Origin: Stratiolaelaps scimitus
Lineage: Eukaryota; Arthropoda; Arachnida; Mesostigmata; Laelapidae
NCBI GenBank assembly: GCA_019614645.1
Contig: JABWDB010000002.1
Location: 11,259,501 to 11,323,500, forward strand
Direction of reading: 5' to 3'
DNA: 64,000 nucleotides
The notes beneath the pieces were generated by a model that saw only the letters and a list, made by a program, of their open reading frames with translations, had not been told where the DNA came from and did no database searches. Position numbers and translations under genes: made by a program. Shown here piece after piece: positions 11,945-26,150 of the stretch. Positions within the stretch are counted from its first letter, which is position 1, and each line of letters starts with the position of its first letter.

Positions 11945-14900
11945 TGACTTTGACCAAAGAGCGTATGATTGAAAATTCCTTCTCATACCGGGTAAACAGA
12001 CGATCAAAATGTTTGCAATATAAAGCTTTGAAGTTGACTAGTAAAGTCCGGCTTTTAGCGTTTCAGCTGTATCGAGTGAAGTCAAGAGAGCAATTCATAT
12101 GTATACATAGTTTTGTTTTCAGATAAAAGGGACACAATGATATGTGGTTGGTCCATTGGAAACCGAACGTTATCATCAATTCCTATTAACAAGGCGTACC
12201 TCGACCGGTAAATAGCCACCAATGGCATACGTTGGCATGGGATCATGGAGCTTTTAATCGTGAGCTACTGTAGTGCTAGAATACCTAGCTAAATGGGACA
12301 GTTTCGATATACCATCGTCCAGCCAGTGAACTTGATAAAAACATGGAACTAACAACAACAATACGTGTACGTCGCAGTTCGAACGGTGTTTTCCCTTTAG
12401 TTTCGTTCGTCTTCCCCGTTTGGCGTTTAGTAGGCCGTTGCCAACTTGGCCCTCCTTGAAAAAAAGCTCGGGATTTTGACATTGCTCGCCAGTTACACCG
12501 ATGTTATAGATGTATTGCGTTCGCCATTGCTTCTTAGACTGACCCCACCTGGAGCAGCCCTACAGCTTCATGATGTTCGTCCACTTTCAAAGAAAACATA
12601 TATTTGTCTACTTCTATGAGCGTCAGGAAGCGGCGTGTTGCACTGCTGGTGACTCTGAACCCTGTCCACCCCGTCCTCGGCCTTTGTCAGATGCAGAGGA
12701 AAAGGAAGGAGTATTTGCTGCGTTTCTTGGACAGTCCACTACTTCACCTCGAGAGCAGTCCTCCATCCGTCCTCCAACGATCTCGTAATTCCCCAACGAT
12801 CTGTGCTGGGTCACAGGCCATGCAGAATGACAAAACGTGTCTTGCATAACTCTGACAACTTGGTGTTGTCTGTTGACAAGATATTGTTGCGTTGTTGTTG
12901 TGGTTGTTGCTGTTGTTCTGAAGTGTACGTAATTCTTACAAATGTAGTGGACACAAGGGAGGCATGACATCAGACGACAAGAGAGGCTGCCGACATTTGT
13001 GACACAGCTGCGCCCTGTATCAGCCATTATGACAGTGTTATTTACGTGAATCAATGTCACATTTTCACTAAATAACTATAACCAGACGATACTTGAAGGC
13101 TGCTTTGTGTTTACCCATTTTGAAATAGCGGAGGCAATAAAACATAGCATATGTTTCATTGCGAAAAAAAAAAAAAAAATTCCGAAAAAAGGGATTTTCG
13201 CTAATGAAAATGTACGATAACTTTTTGAGACTATTTTCCCTTCTTTTTCCAGTCACCGTACAAGCTACTGTCTAAGTACTCACCGACAGAAAAAACACGA
13301 ATAAAAAAAATCAGGGACACTTGTTTTCCGATCCGTCCCATACGATCGGGTATATGCATTAACATAAACACCCTGTACATATATACATATATATATATAT
13401 ATAATATTTGGACACCTCGTCACGTGCGAACGAGCGAACGAGATGTATTCAACGAGTAGCTTCGTGGCCATCCAGTGCCGCGCTTGCTGTTAAACCGCAA
13501 TGTGATTCGTTTAAAATTCAGCCGCTTCAGTCAGTCAATCGGTCGCGAAAAACCACCGAGCTGTCGTCTCGGCCGATTCCAAATCGGGAGCACGCGAGAG
13601 AACGTCCGGTTTGCTCGCTCGCTTGCCAGCCAGCTAGCTAGCGGCTCGGTAGGAAACGAAAGTGATTCTCAAATTGCGTTCAACAGGATTGCCTGGCTCG
13701 GCAAAGGAAGATGACTTCGTCGAAGGCGACAACGACGACGAGGAAATCCCACACCCACGACGAAGCCCGAATCGCCTGCTACAGGCGTATTTGTGGCTTT
13801 GCCTGTGTCCGCTGCACAGTACGGAGCGTTCTTCGAAATGGTGACGAGCACCGCCATAGCCTGGCCCGCCATTGGCTCCCCCGACGGGAGTTGCCCGTCG
13901 GTGGCGGCGACAAGGAAAAACAGCGTCGCATCACCACTGCATATACTGGGACGTACACCCACACCAATAGACAGTCGGGGACGATATTGGCTCGCTATCT
14001 TGGGCCGTCCTCGCCTTTCTCTGCAGTCGCTGCTATGCGAATAGGGATGCAAAGCCGACAGATAGCGTTGGTATGAGATTTGGTTTAAAAGTGGAAAAAA
14101 CTCGACGGCGGGGGTTCATGAAAAGAGAGAGAGAGAGGGTATACTCCGCTGTTGACACTGCGGGCCGGACGACGAGCCTGTTTGGAAGGACAACACTGCT
14201 GATCTCACGGTCTCACGGCAGTGATGCCCCTTCTCCCAGACCCGTAGGCATGGGATACGACGATAGCGCAGTTCATATGCGATTGTTGGAGACACCAGCA
14301 GCCGCCAGCCGTCAGGTACGTCACGCAGAGAGATCGCAGAAAGTGAAGTAACGGAGACTCGTCAAGCTAAGCAGGTCGAGCGGTCCTCGAGCCGCGATAG
14401 AGAGATGACATAGAGGAAGGGAGGGTGAAAATACGAAAATTACAAACGTTTATGAGTTACCCACTTCGCAAGTCTAATATATTTGGGAGGCGTAGTATCG
14501 CGAAAGTTCGTTTGCGACCGACGGTATTTCCACATCATCCAAATATCGTGTTGTTGCTAATATATATATATACATATATATATGGCAAAGTGCAACACTG
14601 CTATGAGGGAATGCAACGAAAATTGGGTGTTTTTCTTAGGTTTCGTACATGCGTCATGCACATGCGTCACCGTGAGCGAATGGTGAAATGTAGGACTTGC
14701 AAACTCATTCACTAAACTCGGGCTTCGCAGATGTGGCTCATATATCACAATTGGTCCTCTGATGGGCCGTATGAACAACAACTTGTTCGCAGCACCATTA
14801 GGTGATTGGAATAGCTCACTATACACACTATTATTATACTTTACGAATACATTTCAGTTGTGCACATGATAGACAAAACGGGTAGTGAGCACAATGGATA

Positions 14901-16438
14901 ACCTCACTCAGCAGAAAGTATTGGCCTAGATATAATAGTCCATTATAACGTTCCCTGTGATGACGCGCAGAATGTGAACGTTTCCGCAAATCGACACCCA
15001 GTTGTCCACAACAATCATCGATCAGAAAATAATAGCGAATAAACGTAGAACAACACCAGAATGCTCTCATACACAATACAGGAAGGGTTCTCCCAAGGAA
15101 GTTGGAGAGGATTACCCGCCTCAGCAACATGTCCAACATGAGCCATCCACGTCCTTTGCCACGCCGCCGTCTCTCGGTGTCCTGGTTGCTGCGCGGACAG
15201 AGAATTTCTAAATGTGCGTCAAATGGGCGCGCTAATCTCTTCCGAACACCCGCTTTCATTCGTGTCTCGCGCCACCCCGACGCGTCCGTTGCTTTCCTCG
15301 TGGGCGGCGGCCGCGAAACCTGACGGGCAGGAGGGGAGAGGAATGCGCCAGACCCTCGAACGATCCGAAAGGTACCGGCAGAAACGGACTCGAGGTAATT
15401 TTCTCAGTCAAATGTATTTATTGAATGAGTCCGGCTGGGGTCTTTTCCGCGTGTGGGCTCCCAGCAGGCGGCATCGCAGCTTCGATGCTTCCGATGTTTT
15501 TGTGGGCAATGCTTCGCTCCCTCTTGCTCCATCCTGCCCCCGTTTTCCGGGTATTACTTACTCGCCTCTGTGCGGTGGCTCGCGCGGTGCAACCAACTCA
15601 ATGTGCGCTTCTTCTAAATATGATCGAGCCGTTTCAACTGTAGTACCTGTTTCAGCCAGTTCAGTCAGAGAACATGCATACTCGTATCCGTCCGTGTGCG
15701 CTGCAGATGCGCCCGAAATGGCCGGAAACAACGGCTTGCTTCATTAAAATGTACGGCGAGTGTAACTCTTATGTTCCCTTAAAAAAAAGGCGAAGAAAAG
15801 GTTTCCCCCACGAGAACAAAGTGCTTCCAAGAGAGACGGCTCCCGCTTGCAAATGGGGTTCGCGCAGTAAAACGATTCACACAGTTTGGGAACGAGGTGA
15901 AAGAAATGGGCGGTGTAAAGTATTCAGTAAAAAAGACAAACAAACGAAACGATAAATACGGATTAACACTAACCTTGAACGGGCGATGGAAGAGCAACGG
16001 CGAACTACACAAATCACCTGAGGAATACGTAGTGTCTGATCAATAATACGAGACGGACTAAAAGAAGCGATGCACACCGTACAATAGACATTGTTTTTCA
16101 ACAAGGTGGCTTGGAAGGCCAAGTCTGTGGCTGTAAAAAGCCAGAGTCTGCAGGTCCCGAGTCCCACGGTATGACATATAAGAGAACTTAATGATGGCTG
16201 AACGCTTTCTGTTTAATAGACACACGTTCTCACAAGTGCAAACGGTATGCGCAATACTCGCCAGTGTATAATTTAGCTAATATCATTCACGTTACATGCC
16301 ATTTATATTAGACGTGTTCAGGCGTACTTGAACGCCTTACTATGATAGCGACGGGTAAGTTCGACAGTACTGTACCTCATAGAAACCGCTCCGTCTACTC
16401 CATCCGCTGATACCCACAATAAACCGTTCAACAGGTCA
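11945..16438. other. no firmly supported gene
   Basis: AT-rich DNA with an A-run at about 13164-13179, TA microsatellites near 13384 and 14561, and a GC-richer patch at about 13400-14350 open in all three plus frames and one minus frame. An acceptor-like pyrimidine tract and open frames exist in the patch, but no consistent exon chain could be built. Nothing recognised. Confidence 0.35.
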
Positions 16439-16802
16439 TCAAAAGCTTGTTGCACGGCTCACGAGTGAACTGGTCCCAAGGGGATCCCGCGATCTGACTG
16501 TAATTGAATCTGTAGCTTTCTCTTTGCCTGTGCGAACATCGACGATATCGTTGATAACTGTCGGATTTATTTTCACTACCACGTGCCTAACCGATGCCGC
16601 CTGCCGTAAATACCGCGACATAAGAAGTCACCATCATTAAATGCGGCTCCCAAAGGTCGCCTATGACATTTCTTTACAACAACCGGATCTGGTGCCTTGG
16701 CCTTGATCCGCTTGGCGAACTGGAAATATTCTGGAAGCGAATATTCCCATACGCTAACACGCGAACGCCTTCTCGTTTGAACTACTTCATTCAGCTGTAC
16801 TA
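16439..16802 (-). CDS. candidate minus-strand coding segment, unknown
   Basis: Two overlapping minus-strand frames look protein-like. One starts after a pyrimidine-rich TCTAG acceptor at about 16802 and runs through residues such as SVWEYSLPEYFQFAKRIKAK to a stop near 16576. The second begins with an ATG at 16621 (MSRYLRQAASVRHVVVKINP) and ends at 16439. They overlap by about 45 nt in different frames, and I found no intron joining them in phase. This may be two exons with an unseen junction, a frameshifted pseudogene or chance. The protein is not recognised. Confidence 0.25.
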
Positions 16803-16892
16803 GATAAATAAGGGGGCCCACTGAGCTTGACGATGACAGAAGACCTGAGAGTCGTAGGGCAAACTTGAGTAGCCCCACCCTAAAGCACACTT

Positions 16893-19800
16893 AGGGTCGC
16901 GTTGCAGTGAGTGGGATGGTTGCAGAGGTAATAGCCTCCAATAATGTTTTCCTCCTATTGCTAGAAGGGATGAGATACTCAGGTTGCAGTAACATTTAAC
17001 GAAGATGTTAAGCCCTCCTTTATCTTCACTTAACAATCGCATGTATGAGAGGTGTAGGGCTGGAAATGACATTAAGAATGGTTGCCGAACACTCACTCAA
17101 TGCACGGCCTTTCTGCCTTCGAACTCACTTAGTACGGTGAATCCCTCATTAAATACATACATTTCGTCTACGACACGAATACACCCTCGTCTGTTTATAG
17201 ATGAACGTAAACGTCTAAATAAACATGCTACTAGTTAGTCCACCTTGAACTTGAAGCAAACATGTATTCACAAAATATGACCCTTAACTCCAAGTCAGGG
17301 CCTGCGTAGGCTACTGCCTTATGATGGCCTTAAATATTTATTGAAATTCCATTTGCTGCTACTGCTGCGGAAATGATTTAAGCCTCGCTCCAACTGAAGT
17401 TAATGAGCCAGAGAAAATGAATGCGCGTTTATATTTACAGCCCGGGAAGTTTTTGGGGGCAGGAGGCCGAGAGAAATGAACGCAGAGAGCAAGACAATGG
17501 GAGAGAGAGAACGACTACGATTACAGGACCGCGTGTTTGGAGTTGCCCTCTGCCAGTCAGTGCAGACCTTTCCAATTCCACTCTCCAAACGATCAATTGC
17601 CAGTGCTCCTTCCAGCAAACAATAACAACAATAACGACAACAACAAAGTGTATTGCACGCGCACGACTACAACACATACGACGGCTACGGGCCGCGTACG
17701 ATGATTTTTGTCAATGGGATAACAATTGCCTGTCAGATGTAATATTGAAACTCGTTAGTATAGGTCTGATTATGGAGTTTTCGGCGGTTTCGTTGGAGGC
17801 GGGTAGCCCTCAGATCTCGACCAATTAGCCAGAGACGAACTCGCATTAATCCTGGTCGCGAACCCATATGGCAACCAGTCATTTGGCCACGTACATATTG
17901 TCATTTTACATAAGGCACATTACAGTGAGTGCGTTATCCCACAGCTGTTAGTTCGAATGTCATGTTTCGTTTTTTTGCGCTGGACTCCCCGAATGGTGAC
18001 CGAATCTGATGAATGATTTATTTAAGAAAAGAAAGATTTATCATGTTAATATTACACTCAGGTAAAATTTTAGGTACAAAACTCAAGGGGATGGCTCTTC
18101 TGCTCCTGGCGCTTACACCTGAATCTCAAACGATTGGGTATCGTCTAGAAGACAATCATACACACTCAATGGGAAATTCGAGAGAAATAAACGAAGCAAT
18201 ATTCAACTGCAGTGTCGACAACCGATTTCAAATACGCCAATCGTGAATCAATATAAAATCTAAAAAATGTACTAATTAATGAGCTTCCACCATTTCAGAA
18301 GCAAATATAACGAGCTACCAATAAAATGCTACCTGAAACCCATTTCAATGCGAACGAGTACGTAAGCAGGCGGCACGGCAAAAATTGCCGGCCCGATATA
18401 TAAGATGACAGATACAGCGGATCATAGTGAGAACGGCACGAAGCTTACAGAGCCTCGGAGATGACCCATCAAATAGGCCCTCCCTCGTTTCCTCTGTAGC
18501 AGGCCTTTGCTGCCACAGGATCTTCAATATTGGTCGGAGGACAGGGATGCGACATTATAACAGCAGCGCTATGGTGGACGAGGGAGAGGGCTCTTACCGT
18601 CTGACGTGCAGAAGAGCAGACGCCGTGGCGCCTATGAACGCCTATACACCTCCCCTCTCTGTTCCACCCCTCCGCTTGAAATTGCTGAAGCAATCTAGCA
18701 AAGGCTAGATGGTGCACTCATTTTGAAGTGATCCGTCGTCTGATGGTCAAGCTCGCCCATTGTTTCTTAAATGAAAATAAGTGCTCGAACGATCATATAC
18801 GATCAGGTCGCTAGGTTATGTCATTCTTGCCGCACATATATAACGCTATTGTTATATTATGTGAGTGCCTTTTTCCAATAATGTAGTAAAGATCAGTCTG
18901 GAATATTGAGTCTCACTTAAGGTGCAAGTTTAACCATGTTTGGTGTGGTACACGTTTGTACACAAATATCACATTTCTGCCAAGTGGAAATACGCACCTT
19001 TGAATCGGCATTTTTACCTCGAATTGCTACCAAACCACAATCATCGGTATACACGTACACTACTTAATGAAATTATAGCGTAAAATATCAACGAATGGCA
19101 ATAGTATTCTATGATCTGTCTTTTGTATTCCTGTAATTCGACACAACGTGCTGTGACGAGGCGATCTTCTCTAATAGCTCGGGACGCCGCGTCCCCCCGC
19201 CTGGCTGACTGGGGTTGTGCGAATAACGAGCCATTGATTGAGATAAGCTCCTTCAATCCGGAGCTCTCCAGCTTGTTCTCGGTGCTGCCGGTTTGGTGTC
19301 GTCGTTGTCGTCCGGACTTGAGGCGGGCTGTGTGTGTGTGTGTGTGGGTGTCTGTAGCAACCAAAGCCGATCCAGAGATATATCATTGCTAGAGGTCTTA
19401 CCGTTCGTAATCCGCTCGAATACGGACACAAATCTCGCTAACAATCCGACTTTGTATCCTAGCCAACCTTCTGGAAGTAGTAGAACTGGCGGGGCGTCAG
19501 ACACAATTGTCGGTTTGTAGAGGGCGTCCGGGTTACAGCGGGCGTATCAGTAGGTGCAGGAGCAAGGTACAGTTTAAGAGTAGACAGCTCGACGGGCTGT
19601 CAAGATCTGTCAAGGCAAGTGCCCAAGCCAACCTAATAGAAGAAACAACCGTTGCAACACGAGTAACGATCTGCCAAAGGGGGCACAAATCAGCCATTAG
19701 AGAGGAAGAAAAAGAGAAAGTGATAGCCTAAGAAGGCTAACCCGATGAGGTAACGATGAAGCCAAACAATAGAATACTGGGAAATCTTGTAAGAGGTGGC

Positions 19801-20351
19801 TTAACCTAACTGCTAAGAGAAGAAAGGTCAAGGGAGAGAGAGTTTAAGTGTATGTGGTAGACACACACGGTTTGACAGACACACGGCAATTAGAAAACTG
19901 GCAGGCAGACGACAGCATGTTCAACAATATAAGAAGGGTCTATTTTTGTGATTCTTGTTGATAACCGTGATAGTTGTGATGATGCTGACGTCCCTGCTGG
20001 AACATAGAGCGGAGATGTCTGAAGGAAATACATGGCTGATCCCGGATACTGTCGATGGCCAGATGTGATATGAGTTGTTGCCATACAGTACCACGGATAG
20101 AAATGGCCGATCACGAAGCGTGTCGAACACCGATAACTACCCGGCCCTGGTATTCGTTTATTAAGAATATTATTAGCATTTGAATTATATTTATTCATCA
20201 CGTTCGTTAAGGACCTTGTGTAAAATAGAACGTCATATATTAAGAATATGCAGATCCCTTACAATTAATTTTCCAATGGTCAAGTCATATCTTTCCGTTA
20301 CGAAAAAAAGCTTGGTCTTTCAGCTTTTGAGAAAAAAATTTAAAATTTCAG
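16893..20351. other. no supported gene
   Basis: Contains a (TG)n run at about 19331-19348 and scattered short frames. A frame at 18013-18246 has a hydrophobic stretch (MALLLLALTP) but no supporting splice context. I see nothing recognisable. Confidence 0.35.
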
Positions 20352-20486
20352 ATTTACTCCGGAAACAATCTTCCGTCTTCTGTGAAACCAAAAAGGCCAG
20401 CGGATACGGCAGATTCGCCGCAGCATACAAGCTCAAGGGTCATAAAACGAAAACTCGATTTTTGTTTGTGCTATATAAAACGCAAG
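20352..20486 (+). CDS. candidate internal exon, symmetric phase 1
   Basis: A 135-nt segment bounded by an AATTTCAG acceptor and an AAG|GTACCC donor. It stays open as (1)-44 codons-(1), so it is a multiple of three and phase-symmetric. It encodes a basic helix-like start, then YGRFAAAYKLKGHKTKTRFL and a hydrophobic strand, a possible beta-hairpin. A longer frame covers 20180-20533, so the exon boundaries are my inference. No homologue recognised. Confidence 0.3.
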
Positions 20487-20539
20487 GTACCCTTTATATC
20501 ACACAACCGCACTTGTCCAGACTTAGTCATTGAAAAAGT

Positions 20540-21418
20540 ATAGAAATAATGAGCGCTGGAAGGGCTCAGCCCCGAGGCCTTCATATGATGAGGCGCTATC
20601 ATATAGAGGACCATTGCAGTGTACCCAATTGCAAGACGACATCTTGCTTCTCGTTTGATCTGGACGATCGCAATGGAGCCTCGCCTTGTTGAACGACGCA
20701 TATTTGTGTTCTGTCGTATTTCATGGACTAGGTCGTCCAATCAAATAGAGTTATCCAGAGCGAGCCCAAATTTAATCTGCCATCCGTCCGTCCGTTAACA
20801 GACTGACAAATATTGCTGGGACTCGTCGGAAGCTTTCCGAAAAAAAATAGAAATATACATACGAATAGTTTCCTGTATAAACGGAATGCTACCTGGGAGG
20901 AATGAAACAGAAGAAGCGGTCAAAAGTAGGCTAAAAGTTGGGTATACATTTGAATTGACTAGATTAATGGAAGCATTTGTCAACTACATTATGACATTTA
21001 AACTATAATAATTATGAGTGGCTTATTTTCTGCTCGCGGTATTAGGTTCGAGCAAGATGCCTGTCAACGATGCAAAAGTCACATTTCGATCTCAGAGCAC
21101 GTTGCCTCAAACGGTACCATCAACACATAAAGTCTAAATAAACCTACTCGTAGAAGATGATATAGCGGAGTTATTCAGATGATTAGCACATCTACTATAC
21201 GTACAAGTACATTGTTTCACCTTCGCGCAACTTCGTGTTATCCCTCAGAAGAATCCACCAGAGATTCCGCATCATCATAATCGTCGACGAGAAGCGTTTT
21301 CTTCTCAAAGAACAAATGCAACGAAGGTACAGCAACGTCGAGACACCGCTCGTGCAGTCTCAGCCAACCTAAAGTACCCCTGGCGTAATCATCGCGGGCG
21401 GTATGCATTAGTTCCAGA

Positions 21419-21461
<43 letters not shown>

Positions 21462-21560
21462 TCATATACGAACGCGTTATGCCACGTGCGACAGTGGGAC
21501 AAGTACGCCTTTGGTGCGATCATCCTCATTGTCACCGATGTTTGTCGCAGACACGCGGAC
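20540..21560. other. no supported gene; TA microsatellite
   Basis: AT-rich. Holds a (TA)n tract at about 21424-21451. Nothing else supported. Confidence 0.4.
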
Positions 21561-22420
21561 AGACAGCGTTCTCCTTAGGTTTCAGTCTGTTCCGTCCTGC
21601 AAATCATCCGCAGTAGTGGCAGCGGGAGCAGCAGCTAGCATGCATTTGAACCTGAAAGAAAGAAGTGCCATTAAGCTCCGTTGCTGACTGCCACTGGTCT
21701 GAAGCACCGGGAGCCGCCGCCGCCGCGGCCGCCGCCGCTGCCTCCGCCGGCGCACTCTAGGTCGCAAAAACGTATCGTTTGGGCTCGCTTTCTTGCTTGT
21801 TCTGTCGCTCGGCCGGCTGCTCGCCAGCGGCATGGAGGCCCGGGGGCTTGCCTCGCCGGATACCTGGCTGCCGTTAGCAAGCCACGTTGAGTCTAGCCGC
21901 GCTCGTTGTTGGCGGTCCAAGAGTGTCGAGCCGGAGTAGTGCTGCGGCAGTGCCACTGCTGCTGCTGCTAGCTGGCTTGAAACTCCAAACGACGTTTCTG
22001 ACATCGCTGAATACTGATCGCTGCTTCGAGCTCGGAGCCACTGAGCTGCTGCTGCTGCTGCTGCCGATGCTGCTGGTCGACGAGCAGCTCAAAAAAGGTG
22101 AGCGCGATCCCCTGAGGCACATTTGGTTTCTCCATCAGACTCAACCAGGATGAGTGAGAATGAGAGCAGCAGAGGCACAGACATGTGGGCGGACACAGGA
22201 TGAGGCGAGACGCGACGGACAATCAGTGCAAGAAGAAAGCCATGTGCAATCAAGGCGCCTCACTCAGTAGCGTCCTAGCCCGGACGGGCAACGCTGATGC
22301 GCGTCAGGGTCCGAGTGGCCCCATTCCAGTGCGTTGCGCGAATGGTCCCGGCCGCTCGCTCGACATGCGAATCTCGGTGGGGACATGGGGTCGAAATGCA
22401 GGTACGGGACCGGAGCGATA
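21560..22420. other. GC-rich island with CNG repeats
   Basis: Dense CpG, GCC repeats near 21718-21745 and CTG runs near 21955-21972 and 22049-22078. Depending on frame these read as Leu, Cys, Ala, Gln, Ser or Pro runs on the two strands. The overlapping 70-140 codon frames are therefore not individually trusted. It could be a 5' region or a low-complexity exon of an otherwise unseen gene. Confidence 0.35.
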
Positions 22421-25035
22421 GGCAGACGATGCACATTTGAAAACAACAAAGCTCCTTTGCTATCTATATATAAATAGTAAAGGTCCGCTGGCCAATACGA
22501 AGCCAGCCCACCGGCAAAACAACTGGAGGTGGACGATTCTACTATTCGGCTGAGATAATGTGACTGCTGCGCGCCGCCCTATGTGCCCCTGGCTCGTGTA
22601 GCGAGTTGAGACTATGCTGGTGCTGCTGTCGGTCCTCTTCCCGTTCCTTCTGCTATACGAAGGAATAAGTTAGAGCAGGCACACTGGTGAATGGGGGTGA
22701 GCCGAAATATTTTGATTAAACTGGACCGGCTGGCTGAGCGTGTCGCTGGCTAGCCGACTGGACTAGCAAACTACTACAATTCATTTCCTTTTTAATTAAA
22801 TAGTGTCCCGACTCCAGGGCCGAGCTTCAGCTTCCGGCTGCTCCGGGTCGATATGCTGTGACAGAGCGTGTGTCTGTCTGCATGCATTGTAAAGTAACAA
22901 CAACTATGTTGTTGCTCTGTGCGGTTACCGCTACTAAGGTCGGCGGCGAACGTGGAGTCGATGCGTGGAGAGACGCTGGTCGACCTAAGTTTTACTCGAA
23001 GTTTTAGGACCTCTGAGGTAATCAAGGGTCACCAGGCAACCCGCTGTTATATTCTTGATGATCTTAGGAAGAACCTGTAGCTTGCTCCATGTTGTTTTTG
23101 AAACAAAGACAGCTTCTTCATATTAAATTATTGTGATGTACGTACAACCATGGACGCGTACACTGTTAAAAGTAAAATGGGACCCAACGAAGTCAGCCAG
23201 AAGAGCGCCCAAACGCCCAATGGGTATTCGAGATAGGTCAAACATGGGCGTCAATATTACTTGGACTAACCCCCAATTAGAGTTCGTCTGCGGGCGTTTT
23301 TCTGAGCCAAATTTTACGTCGATCCGAATAGACAATATACATGTTAGGCAAATCGTTAGTTGGTTAGTTGAGTCAAAAATAACGAAAAAAAACCAAGGTC
23401 TCCCTGAAGGCGTGTGCACCTTTTAGACAGTTTGTTTCGTGAGCTCGAACCGTACATCCAATGTCTTAAATTCAGGCTATGTTAGGATGGTAGACTTTTT
23501 GTTCCAGAATAATCCTTCGCTTCATTTGCATAACAAGGTAACGCGTATCACGTTCGTGTACGGTCGATTTCTGCCGCTAGGCTTCTGCTGAGTTTCACCT
23601 CGCGCGAGGTCACCGACCTGTTCTCACAGAGAACAAACTATCTAGCCCAGATGCTCACCTGCGTTCAGTGCTTTTCGATAAAGAAACTGATGAACGAATG
23701 CATCTGAAAAATCCCGGCCGGATCAAGATTCAGCTGTTGCGAAATACCTTCAGTTCAGTACAGTGCTAAGCGGCTTAGCGTTGCGAGGGCATAATATCGA
23801 GCTGGTTCGGTTCTGTTTTTGCTCGGCGGCATCGACAGCGACAGGCGATTTCGAAATGGAGCGATCCTCATCGAACGGCGGAAATTGTACAAACAAAGAA
23901 ACGAGGAAGTCCTCACCTGAAGGTTATGCCACTGGCTCGCTAGGCTTAGCGTTGGGCTTGATGGAAATTGTGCAGTATTCGACGTATGCATTCCCCAGCT
24001 TTATATAATACCTGCACGTAGTGCTCAGACGCGCATTTGATGAAGGGCGTTGGGATGTGCTCTATAATTTCGTTGGCGTTATCGGTTATGTTGTAGGCAG
24101 AAGAGTGCCTCCTGTGTAAGGATGTACCTCGATTCAATGTCGAGAGGATGCGGATGGTAAATTCAACTTAAGCGCGATTAGCGGTTAGCATTCCAACTCA
24201 ATTCAGTTCATTTAAAGGCGCTTACCGATACGCGATGACTGGAAGATGATGTGAAAAAGTTACAGCGATGTTACCTGGCAGTTCAAAGAGATGTTAGCCC
24301 TTGGATTAGCAGCACGTCAGTGCTTGGTTCAAGTGGATACCTTTGGATTAGCGAGATGATTCGCGGCTTCGAGGTGTTGCGTAACCGTAACCAATATACG
24401 GTGCACGACTGTGCACTCTAAGGATCTGACCAATATTGCCGAAATGAACGTCATGTAATATGTAGTGATTTAGTCAAAGGCCGGTTAGGTTTAATTACCA
24501 ACAAAAAGACAGCCTTTGTTGCTTTTCATGAGCGAATCCACACATCGATTGACGACCTTGTAAAACGAGTACCCTTGAAATGTTAAGCTTTCCCTAGAAA
24601 TGGAAGCACCGCATTAGAATACTAATTGCGTCGATAACAAAAAATTCCCCTTTGCCAAATGCAATGTCAATATATGGACGCCCGCCTTTGCACCTGCTAA
24701 CACTCATTGTACTCCGATAGCCACATAATCTGGACACATCCGACGCATCAGTATTTGATATTTGGCACCCCATACATTTTTTAAATAAACGATATTTGCA
24801 AATCCTTACGAATACACCGCATCTAAGGAAGAAATGTAGACAACAACACCAACCTATGGAATCGCGTTTTATCGGTGTCAATATCCATATAGCCAAGAGT
24901 CGATTAAAACTACCCGATTATTTTAAAATTCGAGCAAAGCACGAAAGTACTTGAATATGCCTATTATAAAACGGAAGATACCAGCAACATCTAAAATATC
25001 TCTTTGTAATAGTCCGGCCTCAACGCGTTCCAGGC
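22421..25035. other. no firmly supported gene
   Basis: Mixed DNA. A plus-strand frame at 23133-23426 (97 codons) and a minus-strand frame at 24896-24594 (100 codons) are moderately protein-like but have no convincing splice sites or recognisable motif, so I leave them uncalled. Confidence 0.35.
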
Positions 25036-25312
25036 TTATTTGAGCAGGTACTTCTCGTAATCAATCTTCATCAGACCAATATTTAATCCATACGTAAGTA
25101 GCTTCGCGCAGGGAAAACACCGTACCCAAGCAAGCAAAGAAATACGCGGACCCTGAGCAACACAGACGCTACGATATTCCTCTGTTCCGGTTACACTAAC
25201 ATCGACGTATTTGTTTTTCAAAAAAAACACACTCACAGATTCATCGGTTTCATTTATATGACAGGGAGCAACTGTACCCTCTTGTGCCGCCATGACAATA
25301 TCAGTCGTCAAT
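25036..25312 (-). CDS. candidate terminal exon or small gene, unknown
   Basis: On the minus strand a TTGCTAG acceptor (plus position 25313) is followed by an open frame to a stop at 25036. It contains an in-frame ATG at 25293, from which 85 residues are encoded (MAAQEGTVAPCHINETDES...). The product has alternating strand-like stretches (KYVDVSVTGTEEYRSVCVAQ), four Cys, an N-x-T site and a Lys/Tyr-rich end. Codon use and hydrophobic patterning look like real protein, but no family is recognised. If the ATG is the start it lacks a signal peptide; if the acceptor is used, an upstream exon is missing. Confidence 0.35.
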
Positions 25313-25905
25313 CTAGCAATGTAATATCGATAGACACCCACTTATCTTAGTGTGTCTAGCAATTTCGGTAAGTGTTTTCATACATACTCGCGAGCGATGC
25401 TCGACCCAGCGACGCAGGCAGAGGTTGAGACACACCATTATATCGCAATATTCCATTTTGCCAATATTGAAACGGCAGCCGTGACGGGGAGGTTGCGTAT
25501 TGAGTTGCGTTTGTCATTGCCTGCGGAGTAGTGTGCTTCGATCGGTGCAGGCGATATGTGGGTTGATAAGACAATTTTAAATCGATAGACAATAGCACGG
25601 AGCTCAAGGCCGTCATCCCATATCATATTGCCATCGCGCGGAGTTCTGAGCGCCAACCCGCGCTGACACTACCAGCGAAACGGACAGCATATATAGGGTG
25701 GCCGGTGTTTTTTTTGTTCGCTAGACAGGTCGCCGAGTAGGCGTAGGATCGCGCTAGCAGGAGAATCTCGAAACCACATATTCCATGCACATATACGTAC
25801 ATGGAGATTTCCCACAAGCTCGATCTAACTCTCTAGCTTGAACTCCGAGGGGTGATATAACTAAATAGAGAGAAATCGCTGCGGATTGGGCAATAAGTGG
25901 CTTGC

Positions 25906-26118
25906 TCAAGCAGAGCATACCTTCAGAGAAAACCAGTGATGGGGTTCGTTCGCGTCCGTGCTGTAAGCTGCCTCATGGTTGAGTTTTGCAATAAAGCTTT
26001 TATTATTCGACATCTTATTACTTACTTCACATATTTGGCAACGGTCAAATAGATTGAGCGTTTGCACATCACTGGGCATATTGTAGAATAGTAGACGAAT
26101 CACTTTCGCTTGCCTCAC
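25906..26118 (-). CDS. candidate exon, unknown
   Basis: Minus-strand frame of 70 codons, protein-like in composition, with an N-terminal hydrophobic/helical part (KVIRLLFYN) and a C-terminal strand pattern. It is followed by an AAG|GTATGC donor-like site just before its stop. There is also a GAA|GTAAGT donor-like site in the middle, so the true exon may be shorter. Its end (TDANEPHHWFSLKVC) resembles the 29.4 kb exon (RDKDLEPQRVRLDFC) in spacing. Confidence 0.25.
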   Translation of the reverse strand: MRQAKVIRLLFYNMPSDVQTLNLFDRCQICEVSNKMSNNKSFIAKLNHEAAYSTDANEPHHWFSLKVCSA

Positions 26119-26150
26119 CCGAAGTCGTACCCCAAGCGTGACAACCTAAT

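Noticed and set aside
20180..20533. The whole 117-codon frame as one gene
   Set aside because: Only the part from 20352 to 20486 has good boundaries and strand-like content; the ends look like read-through of AT-rich intron.
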